Shown here: positions 15,992 through 23,950 of the stretch, in pieces
Layout: each line of letters starts with the position of its first letter
How positions within the stretch are numbered: position 1 is the first letter of the stretch
DNA from: Clostridiales bacterium
GTDB taxonomy: Bacteria; Bacillota; Clostridia; Christensenellales; Aristaeellaceae
Direction: 5' to 3'
DNA length: 45,029 nucleotides
Assembly: GCA_015056305.1 (NCBI GenBank)
Contig: SVGO01000010.1
Span: forward strand, 1-45,029
Made by a program: the position numbers and the translations under genes
The notes under the pieces: model-generated
What the model was told of the DNA's origin: nothing
Seen by the model: the letters and a program-made list of their open reading frames with translations, nothing else
The model's database searches: none

Positions 15992-17077
15992 TTATTTCTT
16001 GGGAATATAGCCCTGAGCGCAGAGCTGCTCGGCAATCAGCACAGCGCCGCCCGCAGCGCCTCGAAGCGTGTTGTGAGACAGGCCGACGAAGCGCCAATCG
16101 AAGAGGGAGTCTCCGCGCAGACGGCCCATGGAAACGCCCATGCCGCGCTCAAAGTCGCGATCCAGTTTCGTCTGCGGACGATTGTCTTCCTCACAATACT
16201 GGATGAAGGGATGCGGCGCGCTCGGGAGATTCAGCTTTTGCGGCACACCCTCGAAGCTGCGCCAGCGCTCGATGATCTCGTCTTTCGCAGCAGGTTTTTC
16301 GAAGCTTGCCCAGCAGGCGGCCATATGGCCGTCGGCAACTGCAACGCGAATACAGTGCGCGCTGATGATCGGCGCCTTGGCCGGGACGATCACGCCACCC
16401 TCGACCTTGCCCCAGATCTTCAGCGGCTCAAGCTCGCTCTTTTCTTCTTCGCCGCCGATGTAGGGGATGACATTATCCACCATCTCCGGCCAGCGCTTGA
16501 AGGTCTTGCCTGCGCCGGAAATCGCCTGATAGGTGGAAACCACCACACGGGTCGGGTTCAGATCCTTGAGCGCAGTCAGCGCCGGAACGTAGGACTGAAT
16601 CGAGCAGTTGGGCTTCACCGTGACAAAGCCGGTCCTGGTGCCCAAGCGCCTGCGCTGATATTCGATGACGTCGGCATGCTCCGGGTTCAGCTCCGGGATG
16701 ATCATCGGGACGTCCGGTGTGCCGCGATGCGCAGAATTGTTGGAAACAACGGGGGTTTCGGTCTTCGCATACGCATCCTCCAGCGCACGGATTTCATCCT
16801 TCTTCATGTCAACCGCGCAGAAAACGAAGTCGACCTGGCTGGTGACCTGCTCGACATTCGCAGCGTCAAGCACGGTGAGATTCTGGACATGAGACGGAAT
16901 CGGCCAGCTGAATGCCCAGCGTCCATCGACGGCCTCCTGATAGGTCTTGCCTGCGCTGCGCGCAGATGCAGCAACAATCGCAATTTCAAACCAAGGATGA
17001 TCGGCAAGCAGAGAAACAAAGCGCTGGCCCACCATACCGGTGGCGCCGACAATAGCGACGCGCCATTTACGCTCCAT
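15992..17077 (-). CDS. asd: Aspartate-semialdehyde dehydrogenase
   Basis: The 361-residue NADP-dependent enzyme reduces aspartyl phosphate to aspartate semialdehyde, the branch point to lysine/DAP, threonine and methionine. The Rossmann motif VGATGMVGQR is at residues 10-19 and the catalytic cysteine is C158 in KPNCSIQ. The overall sequence (WRVAIVGATG start, GGEEEKSELEP) is of the archaeal/fungal-like Asd branch found in some Clostridia. I chose ATG 17077, which has GGAAGG upstream; an in-frame ATG 18 bases earlier has no ribosome site. It is the first gene of the asd-dapA unit. A consensus promoter with repeated TCATGATA motifs lies upstream. Confidence 0.93.
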   Translation of the reverse strand: MERKWRVAIVGATGMVGQRFVSLLADHPWFEIAIVAASARSAGKTYQEAVDGRWAFSWPIPSHVQNLTVLDAANVEQVTSQVDFVFCAVDMKKDEIRALEDAYAKTETPVVSNNSAHRGTPDVPMIIPELNPEHADVIEYQRRRLGTRTGFVTVKPNCSIQSYVPALTALKDLNPTRVVVSTYQAISGAGKTFKRWPEMVDNVIPYIGGEEEKSELEPLKIWGKVEGGVIVPAKAPIISAHCIRVAVADGHMAACWASFEKPAAKDEIIERWRSFEGVPQKLNLPSAPHPFIQYCEEDNRPQTKLDRDFERGMGVSMGRLRGDSLFDWRFVGLSHNTLRGAAGGAVLIAEQLCAQGYIPKK

Positions 17078-17102
17078 GTAAATCCTTCCTTTCAAACGTT
17101 TG

Positions 17103-17118
17103 CTTTATCATGATAAAG
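17103..17118. promoter_or_regulatory. Perfect 16-base palindrome in the asd leader, candidate operator
   Basis: CTTTATCATGATAAAG is a perfect inverted repeat about 10 bases downstream of the expected asd transcription start. Its core TCATGATA recurs at 17133-17140, over the -10 box, and at 17176-17183, upstream of the -35 box. Confidence 0.5.
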
Positions 17119-17134
17119 TAAGCAATAATGCATC

Positions 17135-17163
17135 ATGATATCATTTGCGTTTTCTCTTGTCAA
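17135..17163 (-). promoter_or_regulatory. Sigma-A promoter for asd-dapA
   Basis: Minus strand perfect TTGACA (17158-17163), 17 bases, TATCAT (17135-17140). The leader is about 50 bases, too short for a lysine riboswitch. Confidence 0.78.
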
Positions 17164-17221
17164 GAGTGTTGGCCCTCATGATAAAAAATACGTTGGTAAT
17201 TGAAGAAATGTGCACCGCTTC

Positions 17222-17250
17222 TTTTCAATTTTAAACAGGTATGATATAAT
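17222..17250 (+). promoter_or_regulatory. Promoter for the eight-gene plus-strand run
   Basis: TTTTCA (17222-17227), 17 bases, perfect TATAAT (17245-17250) with extended -10 TGA. The start codon of the first gene is at 17317. Confidence 0.65.
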
Positions 17251-17316
17251 TTAAAGATCATTGGGCTGCAGAATATAGGCATTGGTTTGATCTGCGGCAG
17301 AAATGGGGATGAAGCG

Positions 17317-18465
17317 ATGAGTCTTCCGATTGAAGAGATGCGCGTTTATCTGAATCAGCTGAAAGCGCATAGGCGCGCGCTCCACAGGATTCCTGAGGTC
17401 GGCGAGGCAGAGTTTAAAACGCAGGCTTATCTGATCAGCCAGCTTGAACCGCTCAAGCCGGATGATCTTCGCATCTTTGCAGATACGGGCGTACGTGCTG
17501 TATTCAAGGGAAATGGACAGGGACGCGTGGTCGCATTCCGTAGCGATATTGATGCGCTTCCTGTGACCGAGGAAACGGGATGCTGCTACGCATCCGAGCA
17601 TCCGGGCTTTATGCATGCCTGCGGTCACGATGGTCATATGGCCAATCTGCTGGTGCTTGCGCAATGGCTTTGCGCTCACAGAGATGTCCTTGTCGACGAC
17701 GTCGTTCTGCTTTTCCAGCCTGCCGAAGAAACTGTCGGCGGAGCACAGAGAATGGTTGACGAAGGCGCGCTGGAGAATCCTCACGTTGACGTTATCTATG
17801 GCATGCATATGATGCCGGATGTCCCGATGGGCAAGATTTCCACTTGTGCCGGTCCTATGATGGCGCAGACGTGTGAAATGGATTTTATTATCCATGGCAA
17901 GAGTGCGCATGGTGCAACGCCGCATTTGGGCACAGATGCGATCTCAGCGATGGGACATCTGCTGACGCTCTTCCAGACGACTGTTGCCAGGTGTGTGGAT
18001 CCCTGCAAGCAGGCATTGCTGACAATCGGCAAGGTGACAGCCGGTACACAGCGCAATATCATTGCCAATCGTGCGCAGATGGAAGGCATTGTCCGCACGC
18101 TTTCCAATAAAGTATATGAAGGCCTTGAAGCGCGGATTCGTGCCGATCTGGCCGGTCTTGAGGCCGCCTTCGGTGTCAGAACGGAATTCATTAAGCGCGT
18201 GTACTATCCTTGTGTAGAGAATGATCCTACTGAGTATGAGCGCGTTAAAGCAATCCTTGGCGATGCATATGTTCAGGAAAAGCCACGTATGACGGCAGAA
18301 GATTTCTCATATTATCAGCTGAGTGTGCCTGGTGTGTTTGTTTTCTGTGGGTGCATGGACGAAACGCACACAGCGCCACTGCATGCATCGACGTTCGATT
18401 TCGACGAGGAAGCGCTTCTGCCTGGGCTTGCGCTTTTTACGGAACTTGTAAATACTCAAAGATAA
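17317..18465 (+). CDS. M20 family metal-dependent amidohydrolase/peptidase
   Basis: The 382-residue enzyme belongs to the M20D group (hippurate hydrolase, N-acyl amino acid and N-acetyl-diaminopimelate deacetylases). Metal ligands are visible in C102-G-H104-D-G-H107 and E137-E138 (QPAEE), with later GMHMMPD; the dimerisation domain begins about residue 180. The ATG at 17317 follows GGGGATGA; a TTG at 17287 would add ten residues without support. It is divergent from asd-dapA, which hints at N-acetyl-diaminopimelate deacetylase in the acetylase branch of lysine synthesis, but no dapH or aminotransferase is in the window, so the substrate is uncertain. No signal peptide is visible. The next gene starts 17 bases later. 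Confidence 0.87.
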   Translation: MSLPIEEMRVYLNQLKAHRRALHRIPEVGEAEFKTQAYLISQLEPLKPDDLRIFADTGVRAVFKGNGQGRVVAFRSDIDALPVTEETGCCYASEHPGFMHACGHDGHMANLLVLAQWLCAHRDVLVDDVVLLFQPAEETVGGAQRMVDEGALENPHVDVIYGMHMMPDVPMGKISTCAGPMMAQTCEMDFIIHGKSAHGATPHLGTDAISAMGHLLTLFQTTVARCVDPCKQALLTIGKVTAGTQRNIIANRAQMEGIVRTLSNKVYEGLEARIRADLAGLEAAFGVRTEFIKRVYYPCVENDPTEYERVKAILGDAYVQEKPRMTAEDFSYYQLSVPGVFVFCGCMDETHTAPLHASTFDFDEEALLPGLALFTELVNTQR

Positions 18466-18482
18466 TTCTGGGAGGCAATGTT

Positions 18483-19436
18483 ATGGGCTTTTTTGATAGA
18501 TTCTATTATGGAAAAGCCGGAAAGCGCGATTACAGCGAGATGGATATGCCCAAGACGCGCGTTTCTCTGTTCTTTCTGGTGCTTAAGGATCATTTTTTCG
18601 ATCTGATCAAGGTCAATCTTCTTCAGCTGATCTTCTGGATTCCGTTTATCATCTGGACGAACATTAACCTGACAGCCATCCAGAGCATCGATGCCAACAC
18701 CATGCTTGCGGCTGAAAGCGGCTCTCGGGAGCTGACGAGTCTTCTGAGCAGCTATCTGATCGCTTATCTGATCGGCTTGATTCCGTGCGTGGCAATTACC
18801 GGCCCGTCGTCTGCGGGCGCTGCGTATATCATGCGCAACTGGGCGAGAGATCAGCATGCATTTCTGCTGTCCGATTTTAAGGATGCCTTCAAGGGGAACT
18901 GGAAGCAGGCGCTGCTTACGTCCGTGCTGACGTCTCTGATTCCGGCGCTTGCCTATACGGCGGTTGTGTTCTATGGTCAGATGGCGTCCAGTAATCTGGC
19001 GATGATTCTCCCGCTGATTGTCGTGCTTTCGGCGACGCTCATGTGGACGCTGATGCTGCCGCTGATCTATCCGATGATGATTGGCTACGAGCTTAAGTTC
19101 GCCTCAACGATTAAGAATGCGCTTCTGATGGCTGCTGCCCGTCTGCCGCAGATGGCCTTTGCCCGCATCCTGACGTTTATCCCGATCGCGATTCTGCTTG
19201 CCGGCCTGTTTATTGGCAATATGATGATGGTGATCGGCGTTCTGGTGTATTATGTTTTCTTTGGATTTGCGCTTTCTCGTCTGATCTATGCATCGTTTGC
19301 CAATGGTGTGTTTGATAAGTATCTCAATCCGCATATTGAAGGCGCTCCGATGAATATGGGCCTGCGTCCGCATACAGATGACGATGATATCCTCGATGAC
19401 GAGGACGACGAAGACGAGGATGAGGACGAAATCTGA
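18483..19436 (+). CDS. YesL-like (DUF624) membrane protein with acidic tail
   Basis: The 317-residue integral membrane protein begins MGFFDRFYYGKAG, and has about six hydrophobic helices and the GPSSAGAAYIMRNWARDQHAF segment typical of the DUF624/YesL family, whose function is unknown. YesL-type genes often sit near sugar transporters, which is not the case here. The last 19 residues are almost wholly Asp/Glu (299-317), longer and more acidic than I would expect. GGGAGG lies before the ATG at 18483. The promoter is probably shared with the M20 gene upstream. Confidence 0.75.
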   Translation: MGFFDRFYYGKAGKRDYSEMDMPKTRVSLFFLVLKDHFFDLIKVNLLQLIFWIPFIIWTNINLTAIQSIDANTMLAAESGSRELTSLLSSYLIAYLIGLIPCVAITGPSSAGAAYIMRNWARDQHAFLLSDFKDAFKGNWKQALLTSVLTSLIPALAYTAVVFYGQMASSNLAMILPLIVVLSATLMWTLMLPLIYPMMIGYELKFASTIKNALLMAAARLPQMAFARILTFIPIAILLAGLFIGNMMMVIGVLVYYVFFGFALSRLIYASFANGVFDKYLNPHIEGAPMNMGLRPHTDDDDILDDEDDEDEDEDEI

Positions 19437-19494
19437 TTCCTATGCAGCATGAATGCGCTGTCTCCTGGGGAAAATGACGCAGGGAGGTGAGCGC

Positions 19495-19665
19495 ATGCTG
19501 AAGGGATTCAAAAAACCTACGCAGCGCATACGGAGCAAGTATCAGGCGGCAGAGGCCGCAGGCCTGCTCGAGCGTGTGCTGGAGGTAGGCTGGGCCGGCT
19601 TGTCCGCAAAGGAAAGCGGCCGGATCGGCGGTATTCTTGCGCATATGAAACAGGGGAAAGACTGA
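19495..19665 (+). CDS. Small SASP-like protein (alpha/beta-type spore protein family)
   Basis: The 56-residue protein reads KYQAAEAAGLLERV at residues 14-27 and GWAGLSAKESGRIGG at 31-45. Both blocks align with alpha/beta-type small acid-soluble spore proteins, notably B. subtilis SspF (KYELAKDLGFYDTV and GWGEIRARDAG). SASPs coat DNA in the spore and protect it. The ATG at 19495 has a near-perfect AGGGAGGTGA site four bases upstream; an earlier in-frame start at 19453 has none. The gene lies between a YesL-like gene and a methyltransferase gene. I do not see a convincing sigma-G promoter in the 58-base gap. Identification rests on short motifs. Confidence 0.65.
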   Translation: MLKGFKKPTQRIRSKYQAAEAAGLLERVLEVGWAGLSAKESGRIGGILAHMKQGKD

Positions 19666-19669
19666 GAAC

Positions 19670-20434
19670 ATGTATGATGATTTTGCCGGCGTATATGATA
19701 CGCTGATGGACGATTACGATTACGATGCGTGGAGCGCGTACTATCTTTCTCTAATCGGCGAAACGCTTGGGAAATTGCCTGCGCGAGCAGCGGAATGTGC
19801 CTGCGGAACCGGTAGCCTGACTGTGCGCCTTGCTAAAGCGGGATTGAATATCATCGGCGTTGATCTTTCGGCGGCCATGCTGCGCCGCGCGGAGGAAAAG
19901 GCGCGCCATTGGGGCGTAAACGCTGCTTTCGTGCGGCAGGATATGAAGAAGCTGGAGCTGCCAAGAAGAGTCGGCGCTGTGCTTGCCACATGTGACGGCG
20001 TCAACTATCTGACGACGCCCAAGGACGTTCAGACATTTTTCGCTGCGGCGTATCGTCAGCTTCTGCCCGGCGGCGTGCTGTGCTTCGATTGTTCCAGTCG
20101 GCATAAGCTGGAAACCATGATGGGCGACGCGTTCTTCGGCGAAGAGCGTGACGGTATGGCCGTGCTGTGGCAGAATAGCCTGAATCAGGAATCGCATGTG
20201 CTGACTATGGATGTCACATTCTTTGTGCGTGAGGATGACGGGCGGTATCGCCGCTTCAGGGAACAGCATCATCAGCGTGCGCATGCCTCGGAAGAAATCC
20301 TTCTCTGGCTCAAGGATGCAGGTTTTATCGATGTGCGAGCCTATGGCGAAATGCGAAAAGATGCGCCTAAAGAAGAAGACATACGAATTCATTATATAGC
20401 CCGAAAGCCGGACGAGCAGTCTTTTGAACTGTAA
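19670..20434 (+). CDS. Class I SAM-dependent methyltransferase
   Basis: The 254-residue protein has the Rossmann methyltransferase motif I AECACGTGS (41-49), motif II IIGVDLS (about 61-67) with the acidic ribose-binding Asp, and a CDGVNYL segment as motif IV. The start MYDDFAGVYDTLMDDYDYDAW is the usual opening of the YqeM-like family in Firmicutes, whose substrate is unknown. The ATG lies four bases after the SASP-like stop, with GGGGAAAG upstream. There is no membrane segment. The target cannot be predicted. Confidence 0.85.
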   Translation: MYDDFAGVYDTLMDDYDYDAWSAYYLSLIGETLGKLPARAAECACGTGSLTVRLAKAGLNIIGVDLSAAMLRRAEEKARHWGVNAAFVRQDMKKLELPRRVGAVLATCDGVNYLTTPKDVQTFFAAAYRQLLPGGVLCFDCSSRHKLETMMGDAFFGEERDGMAVLWQNSLNQESHVLTMDVTFFVREDDGRYRRFREQHHQRAHASEEILLWLKDAGFIDVRAYGEMRKDAPKEEDIRIHYIARKPDEQSFEL

Positions 20435-20460
20435 CCGGTACATAAACAGGAGGAAATGAA

Positions 20461-21351
20461 ATGGAGCAGAAGAGATCACGCCTTTTGCGCATGACGCTCA
20501 AGGGTGGCGAGGCGCGAGTGTTTCTTTGTGATACGACCGCGATGGCGCAGCAGGCGCGAGACATGCACAACGCGAGCAATACCGTCACGGCAGCGATGGG
20601 CCGCATGATTGCTGCAGCCTCGATCATGGGCGCTGGACTGAAAAGCGAGGGAGATCGAATCACTGCGACGATCAATGGCGGCGGCCCTGCCGGTTCGATT
20701 TGCGCGGTTGCTGGTCCGGACGGCGTAGTTAAGGTCACTGTTGAAAACCCTCAGGTGGAGCTTCCGCTCAAGCCGAACGGCAAACTTGACGTTGGCGGTG
20801 CGCTGGGCAAGGATGGTCATCTGACGGTTATGCGCTCGTTTAATTATGGCGAGCCGTATGTCGGTCGTGTAGAGCTTGTTTCCGGCGAAGTGGCCGAAGA
20901 TTTTGCGATGTACTATCTTGAGTCCGAGCAGACGCCCGCACTCTGTGCGCTGGGTACGCTTGTGGGTGAAGAAGTGCTTTCTGCTGGCGGCATTCTTATT
21001 CAGGCTATGCCCGGCTGCTCGGAAGAACTGCTGGATGCGCTTGAGGTCCGCGCCGAACTCTTTGGTGCGATCTCTCAGCTCCTGCAGGACATGGCGCTTG
21101 AAGAACTGGCTTATGCGTGTTTCCGCGGTCTGGAGCCTGAGGTACTCGAGGAAATTCCGCTTACGCTGCGCTGTGATTGCTCTCATGCGTATATTGAGCG
21201 CGTGTTGCTCTCCATGGGCGAATCTGAGATTCGCGATTTGATCCGCACGCAGAACGGCTGCGAGGTTACCTGTCATTTCTGCCGAAAGCATTATTCGTTT
21301 ACTGGCGAAGAGCTTGAAGCGCTTCTTGAGCAGGCAATGGAAGAGGAATAA
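20461..21351 (+). CDS. hslO: Redox-regulated chaperone Hsp33
   Basis: The 296-residue protein is Hsp33, a cytoplasmic holdase that is switched on when its zinc cysteines are oxidised. The four zinc ligands are present as C238-x-C240 and C271-x2-C274 (CDC...CHFC) with the family segment RVLLSMGESEI between them. The N-terminal domain contains NGGGPAGSI and GKDGHLTV. Length is typical. AGGAGG lies eight bases before the ATG. It sits in the middle of the eight-gene run, 26 bases after the methyltransferase and 27 before the TPR protein. Confidence 0.95.
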   Translation: MEQKRSRLLRMTLKGGEARVFLCDTTAMAQQARDMHNASNTVTAAMGRMIAAASIMGAGLKSEGDRITATINGGGPAGSICAVAGPDGVVKVTVENPQVELPLKPNGKLDVGGALGKDGHLTVMRSFNYGEPYVGRVELVSGEVAEDFAMYYLESEQTPALCALGTLVGEEVLSAGGILIQAMPGCSEELLDALEVRAELFGAISQLLQDMALEELAYACFRGLEPEVLEEIPLTLRCDCSHAYIERVLLSMGESEIRDLIRTQNGCEVTCHFCRKHYSFTGEELEALLEQAMEEE

Positions 21352-21378
21352 ATCATTGGCAATAGAAGGAGGAATGCT

Positions 21379-23046
21379 GTGAGCAACGTGGTTTCGATCA
21401 ACTGCACATGTGAGTATCTTCTCAGGCGCGCTGCAAGGCATCGCCGTGCGGGTCGATATGACGAAGCGATGGCACTCCTATGGAAGGCCAGAAATCTCTT
21501 TGGGATGGATGAAGAGATTCTGTTGGAGATGGCCCGGGTCTATGACGAAATCGGATGTGAGGATGAAGCCGCCCGGGCGTATCTGCGCATTGTACGCCTT
21601 GATGGCGTCCATCGGGCGCAGGCGCTGTTCCATCTTGCGCTTTCCAGTGCGCAGATTGGCGATATTCAGCGCGCGATTTCATATTTTGATCACTTCCGTC
21701 AAATCAGGAAGCAGAGCGAAATTTCGTCTGAGATGGCCGAAATTCTGGAACGCCAGCTTCAAGCGGATGGCAGGAATTCCTTTTCGCGAAGCAGAGCGGC
21801 TCGCGCTCGTGCTCTGGAAAAGCGGGCTGCTGCGCGCCTTCAAGCTGGGAAAGTGGCTGCAGCTCAGCGGGCGATAGAGCATGCCCTGAAGCTTCGTGAG
21901 AACGCGCGCGGATATACCGTGCTGGCCTGCTGTCAGCTTCTGCGTGGAGAATTGCAGGATGCGATTGCATCTGCTCAAATTGCGCACGGGATTTCACCTG
22001 CCAATGTGCAGACGCTGTGCGTTCTGGCAGATGCTTATATGGCCTCCGGCGATGAAATGCATGCGCACAGAGCAGTGTATCTGGCGGCGATTCGTGCACA
22101 TGAAGCAGACGATCTGCTGGCAGCGGCAGTCGAAAGCGCGAAGATCTGTGATGACAAACTGACGCTTAGGCTCACGCAGCGAATTCTTCGCCTTGCGCCG
22201 TTTCATACACGTGCAATGATGATTCGCGCATGTGCACTGATCAACTGTAAACGGTATAAAGCTGCAGGACGGATTCTTGGACGCTTGTGCGGCCTGCTTC
22301 CGGAAGATACGGTCAGCGAAAGCTACTATAAGAGACTTCGTGATGGTCAGGTATTCGATGAGCGTCTTTCGCTGGGCGTTGATGTAACTCACGAGGAAGG
22401 CGTCAGCCGCGCAGCAGAGCTGGTTTCTATGCTTTGCGCGGATGCGAAAATGCTTGACGAGGATAACGGAATCTGTGCGCGGATATGCAGATTGTGTGAT
22501 TGGGCTTTTCATTCGCCTATGGCAGGACCGTCAACAAAGATGGTTTCGCTGGCGTTGCTTGCTTCTCTTTCCTCTGATCAGGCAAAGGGAACTTTGGCGG
22601 ATCTGATGATGGATCCTCAGCTTCCAGATTCGCTTAAGCTCAGTGCACTTCAGTTGCTTACCGCTAAGGATGGTTTTTATCCTTACGAGATTGATATGGG
22701 TGGAAAGCTCGTTCGCCTTGCGGCAGGCGGCGTAAGCACACAGCTGCTGCGAACTGGCGAGGCCAATTCCAGGATTGTCCAGCGTGTCGCAGATCGGCTA
22801 GCATCCCGGTATCCCGATGCGCCGCAAATCGTTCTGGATGCGTATTTGGCCTATCAGGCCGTATACGGACAGACAGAAAGCAGACATGAGAGTTCGTGCG
22901 CTGCGGCGCTTGAATACTGGTACGCATTGCGGTCAGGAATACTGTCAAAGCCTGAAGAAATCGCTGCACAGTATGGTGTTTCTGTCAGGATTATGCGCAT
23001 GTTTTTGCGCCGCTTGGAATCCTGTATACAAGAGAAAGAATCATAA
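21379..23046 (+). CDS. TPR-repeat protein, function unknown
   Basis: The 555-residue protein is mostly alpha-helical with TPR-like units: helices repeat about every 34 residues in the first 300 residues, e.g. AGRYDEAMALLWKARNLFG and IGCEDEAARAYLRIVRLDG, then a degenerate helical array. The C-terminal 35 residues (PEEIAAQYGVSVRIMRMFLRRLE) look like a helix-turn-helix. There is no signal peptide or membrane segment, so it is cytoplasmic. The start is GTG with AAGGAGG six bases upstream. I do not recognise a named family. Its neighbours, a HEAT-like protein and a membrane TPR protein, suggest a scaffold set. Confidence 0.7.
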   Translation: MSNVVSINCTCEYLLRRAARHRRAGRYDEAMALLWKARNLFGMDEEILLEMARVYDEIGCEDEAARAYLRIVRLDGVHRAQALFHLALSSAQIGDIQRAISYFDHFRQIRKQSEISSEMAEILERQLQADGRNSFSRSRAARARALEKRAAARLQAGKVAAAQRAIEHALKLRENARGYTVLACCQLLRGELQDAIASAQIAHGISPANVQTLCVLADAYMASGDEMHAHRAVYLAAIRAHEADDLLAAAVESAKICDDKLTLRLTQRILRLAPFHTRAMMIRACALINCKRYKAAGRILGRLCGLLPEDTVSESYYKRLRDGQVFDERLSLGVDVTHEEGVSRAAELVSMLCADAKMLDEDNGICARICRLCDWAFHSPMAGPSTKMVSLALLASLSSDQAKGTLADLMMDPQLPDSLKLSALQLLTAKDGFYPYEIDMGGKLVRLAAGGVSTQLLRTGEANSRIVQRVADRLASRYPDAPQIVLDAYLAYQAVYGQTESRHESSCAAALEYWYALRSGILSKPEEIAAQYGVSVRIMRMFLRRLESCIQEKES

Positions 23047-23062
23047 CACAGGAGGATTTACG

Positions 23063-23890
23063 ATGAATTGCATTGATTTTGATCAGCAGTTTGAGCATTA
23101 CACACGCGATTGGATGGAAAAGAACGCGGAAAAATACAAGAATAACATGGATACGATTGAGGCAATGATGCCTGACATCTATATGGAGTTCCTCAGCAAG
23201 CCGGCTTCCTGGCTGGGCGGCGAGTCTCCTGAATCCTTCTTTGAGCAATATGACGATGCAGCAATGCTTGTCGAGTGGATGTGCGCGTATTATGCACAGG
23301 AAGTTCCTGTCCCGGATCTTCTGCTTGAGCGCATCACTGCGCTTGGCGACGAAGCCGAGGCATGCCTTCTCAAGCTTCCCTTTGGCGAGGGCGTCCCGCA
23401 CGAGGCGGCGCTGACGGCAATTTCGCTTCTTGGTGAAATGGAAAGTGTTGCGCCGATGCAGGCGTATATCGATTTCATTGCTTCGCTGGAAGAACCAGAC
23501 GAAAAGGGTGATATGTGCGCCGAGGCACTGCTTGCCATGGGCGAAATGGTAGTCTCCCCGATTTTCTCCGCGCTGGATCGCGCAAGCGAAACCGCCAGAG
23601 ATATCTTTGCGGATATTCTGAGCAATTATCCAGGTGAGGAACAGACATTCAACCTCCTGATGGAGCGCTTTGCCAGCTGCGATGATCGCCATGCACTTTT
23701 CGCCTCGTATCTGGCGAAGTTCGGCGACGATCGTGCGCTGCCGGTTCTCCTGGCTGCTGCCCTGGATGATCGCACGAATTATCTGGATTATGTCGAAATC
23801 GTCAGCGCCATTGATGCTCTGGGCGGCGAACGTCCGCCGGAGCGCGATTTCAATGGTGATCCGTACTACGAGTCTCTCAAGAGAATTTGA
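23063..23890 (+). CDS. HEAT-like helical repeat protein, function unknown
   Basis: The 275-residue acidic protein has paired helices from about residue 85 onward with a HEAT/PBS-lyase flavour: LTAISLLGEMESV, CAEALLAMGEMVV, IFADILSNYPGEE and LFASYLAKFGDDRALPVLLAA each look like one repeat. The N-terminal 80 residues are charged and Trp/Tyr/Met-rich. No catalytic motif or membrane segment is seen. AGGAGG lies seven bases before the ATG at 23063; the longer open frame upstream lies within the TPR gene. It is 16 bases from the preceding gene and 60 from the next, so they are probably co-transcribed. Confidence 0.65.
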   Translation: MNCIDFDQQFEHYTRDWMEKNAEKYKNNMDTIEAMMPDIYMEFLSKPASWLGGESPESFFEQYDDAAMLVEWMCAYYAQEVPVPDLLLERITALGDEAEACLLKLPFGEGVPHEAALTAISLLGEMESVAPMQAYIDFIASLEEPDEKGDMCAEALLAMGEMVVSPIFSALDRASETARDIFADILSNYPGEEQTFNLLMERFASCDDRHALFASYLAKFGDDRALPVLLAAALDDRTNYLDYVEIVSAIDALGGERPPERDFNGDPYYESLKRI

Positions 23891-23950
23891 TTTGCAGGAG
23901 AACTACGGGATAATCCCGCTCATATCGCAATACAAGGAGGAACCGATTTC

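Noticed and set aside
15895-16035. N-terminal extension of DapA
   Set aside because: It would translate through the intergenic hairpin and the asd end; the GTG at 15894 with AGGAGG upstream matches the family N-terminus.
16073-17113. Plus-strand frame opposite asd
   Set aside because: No ribosome site and it covers the Asd gene with all catalytic motifs on the other strand.
17078-17130. Lysine riboswitch before asd-dapA
   Set aside because: The predicted leader is about 50 bases, far below the size of a lysine aptamer; only a short palindrome is present.
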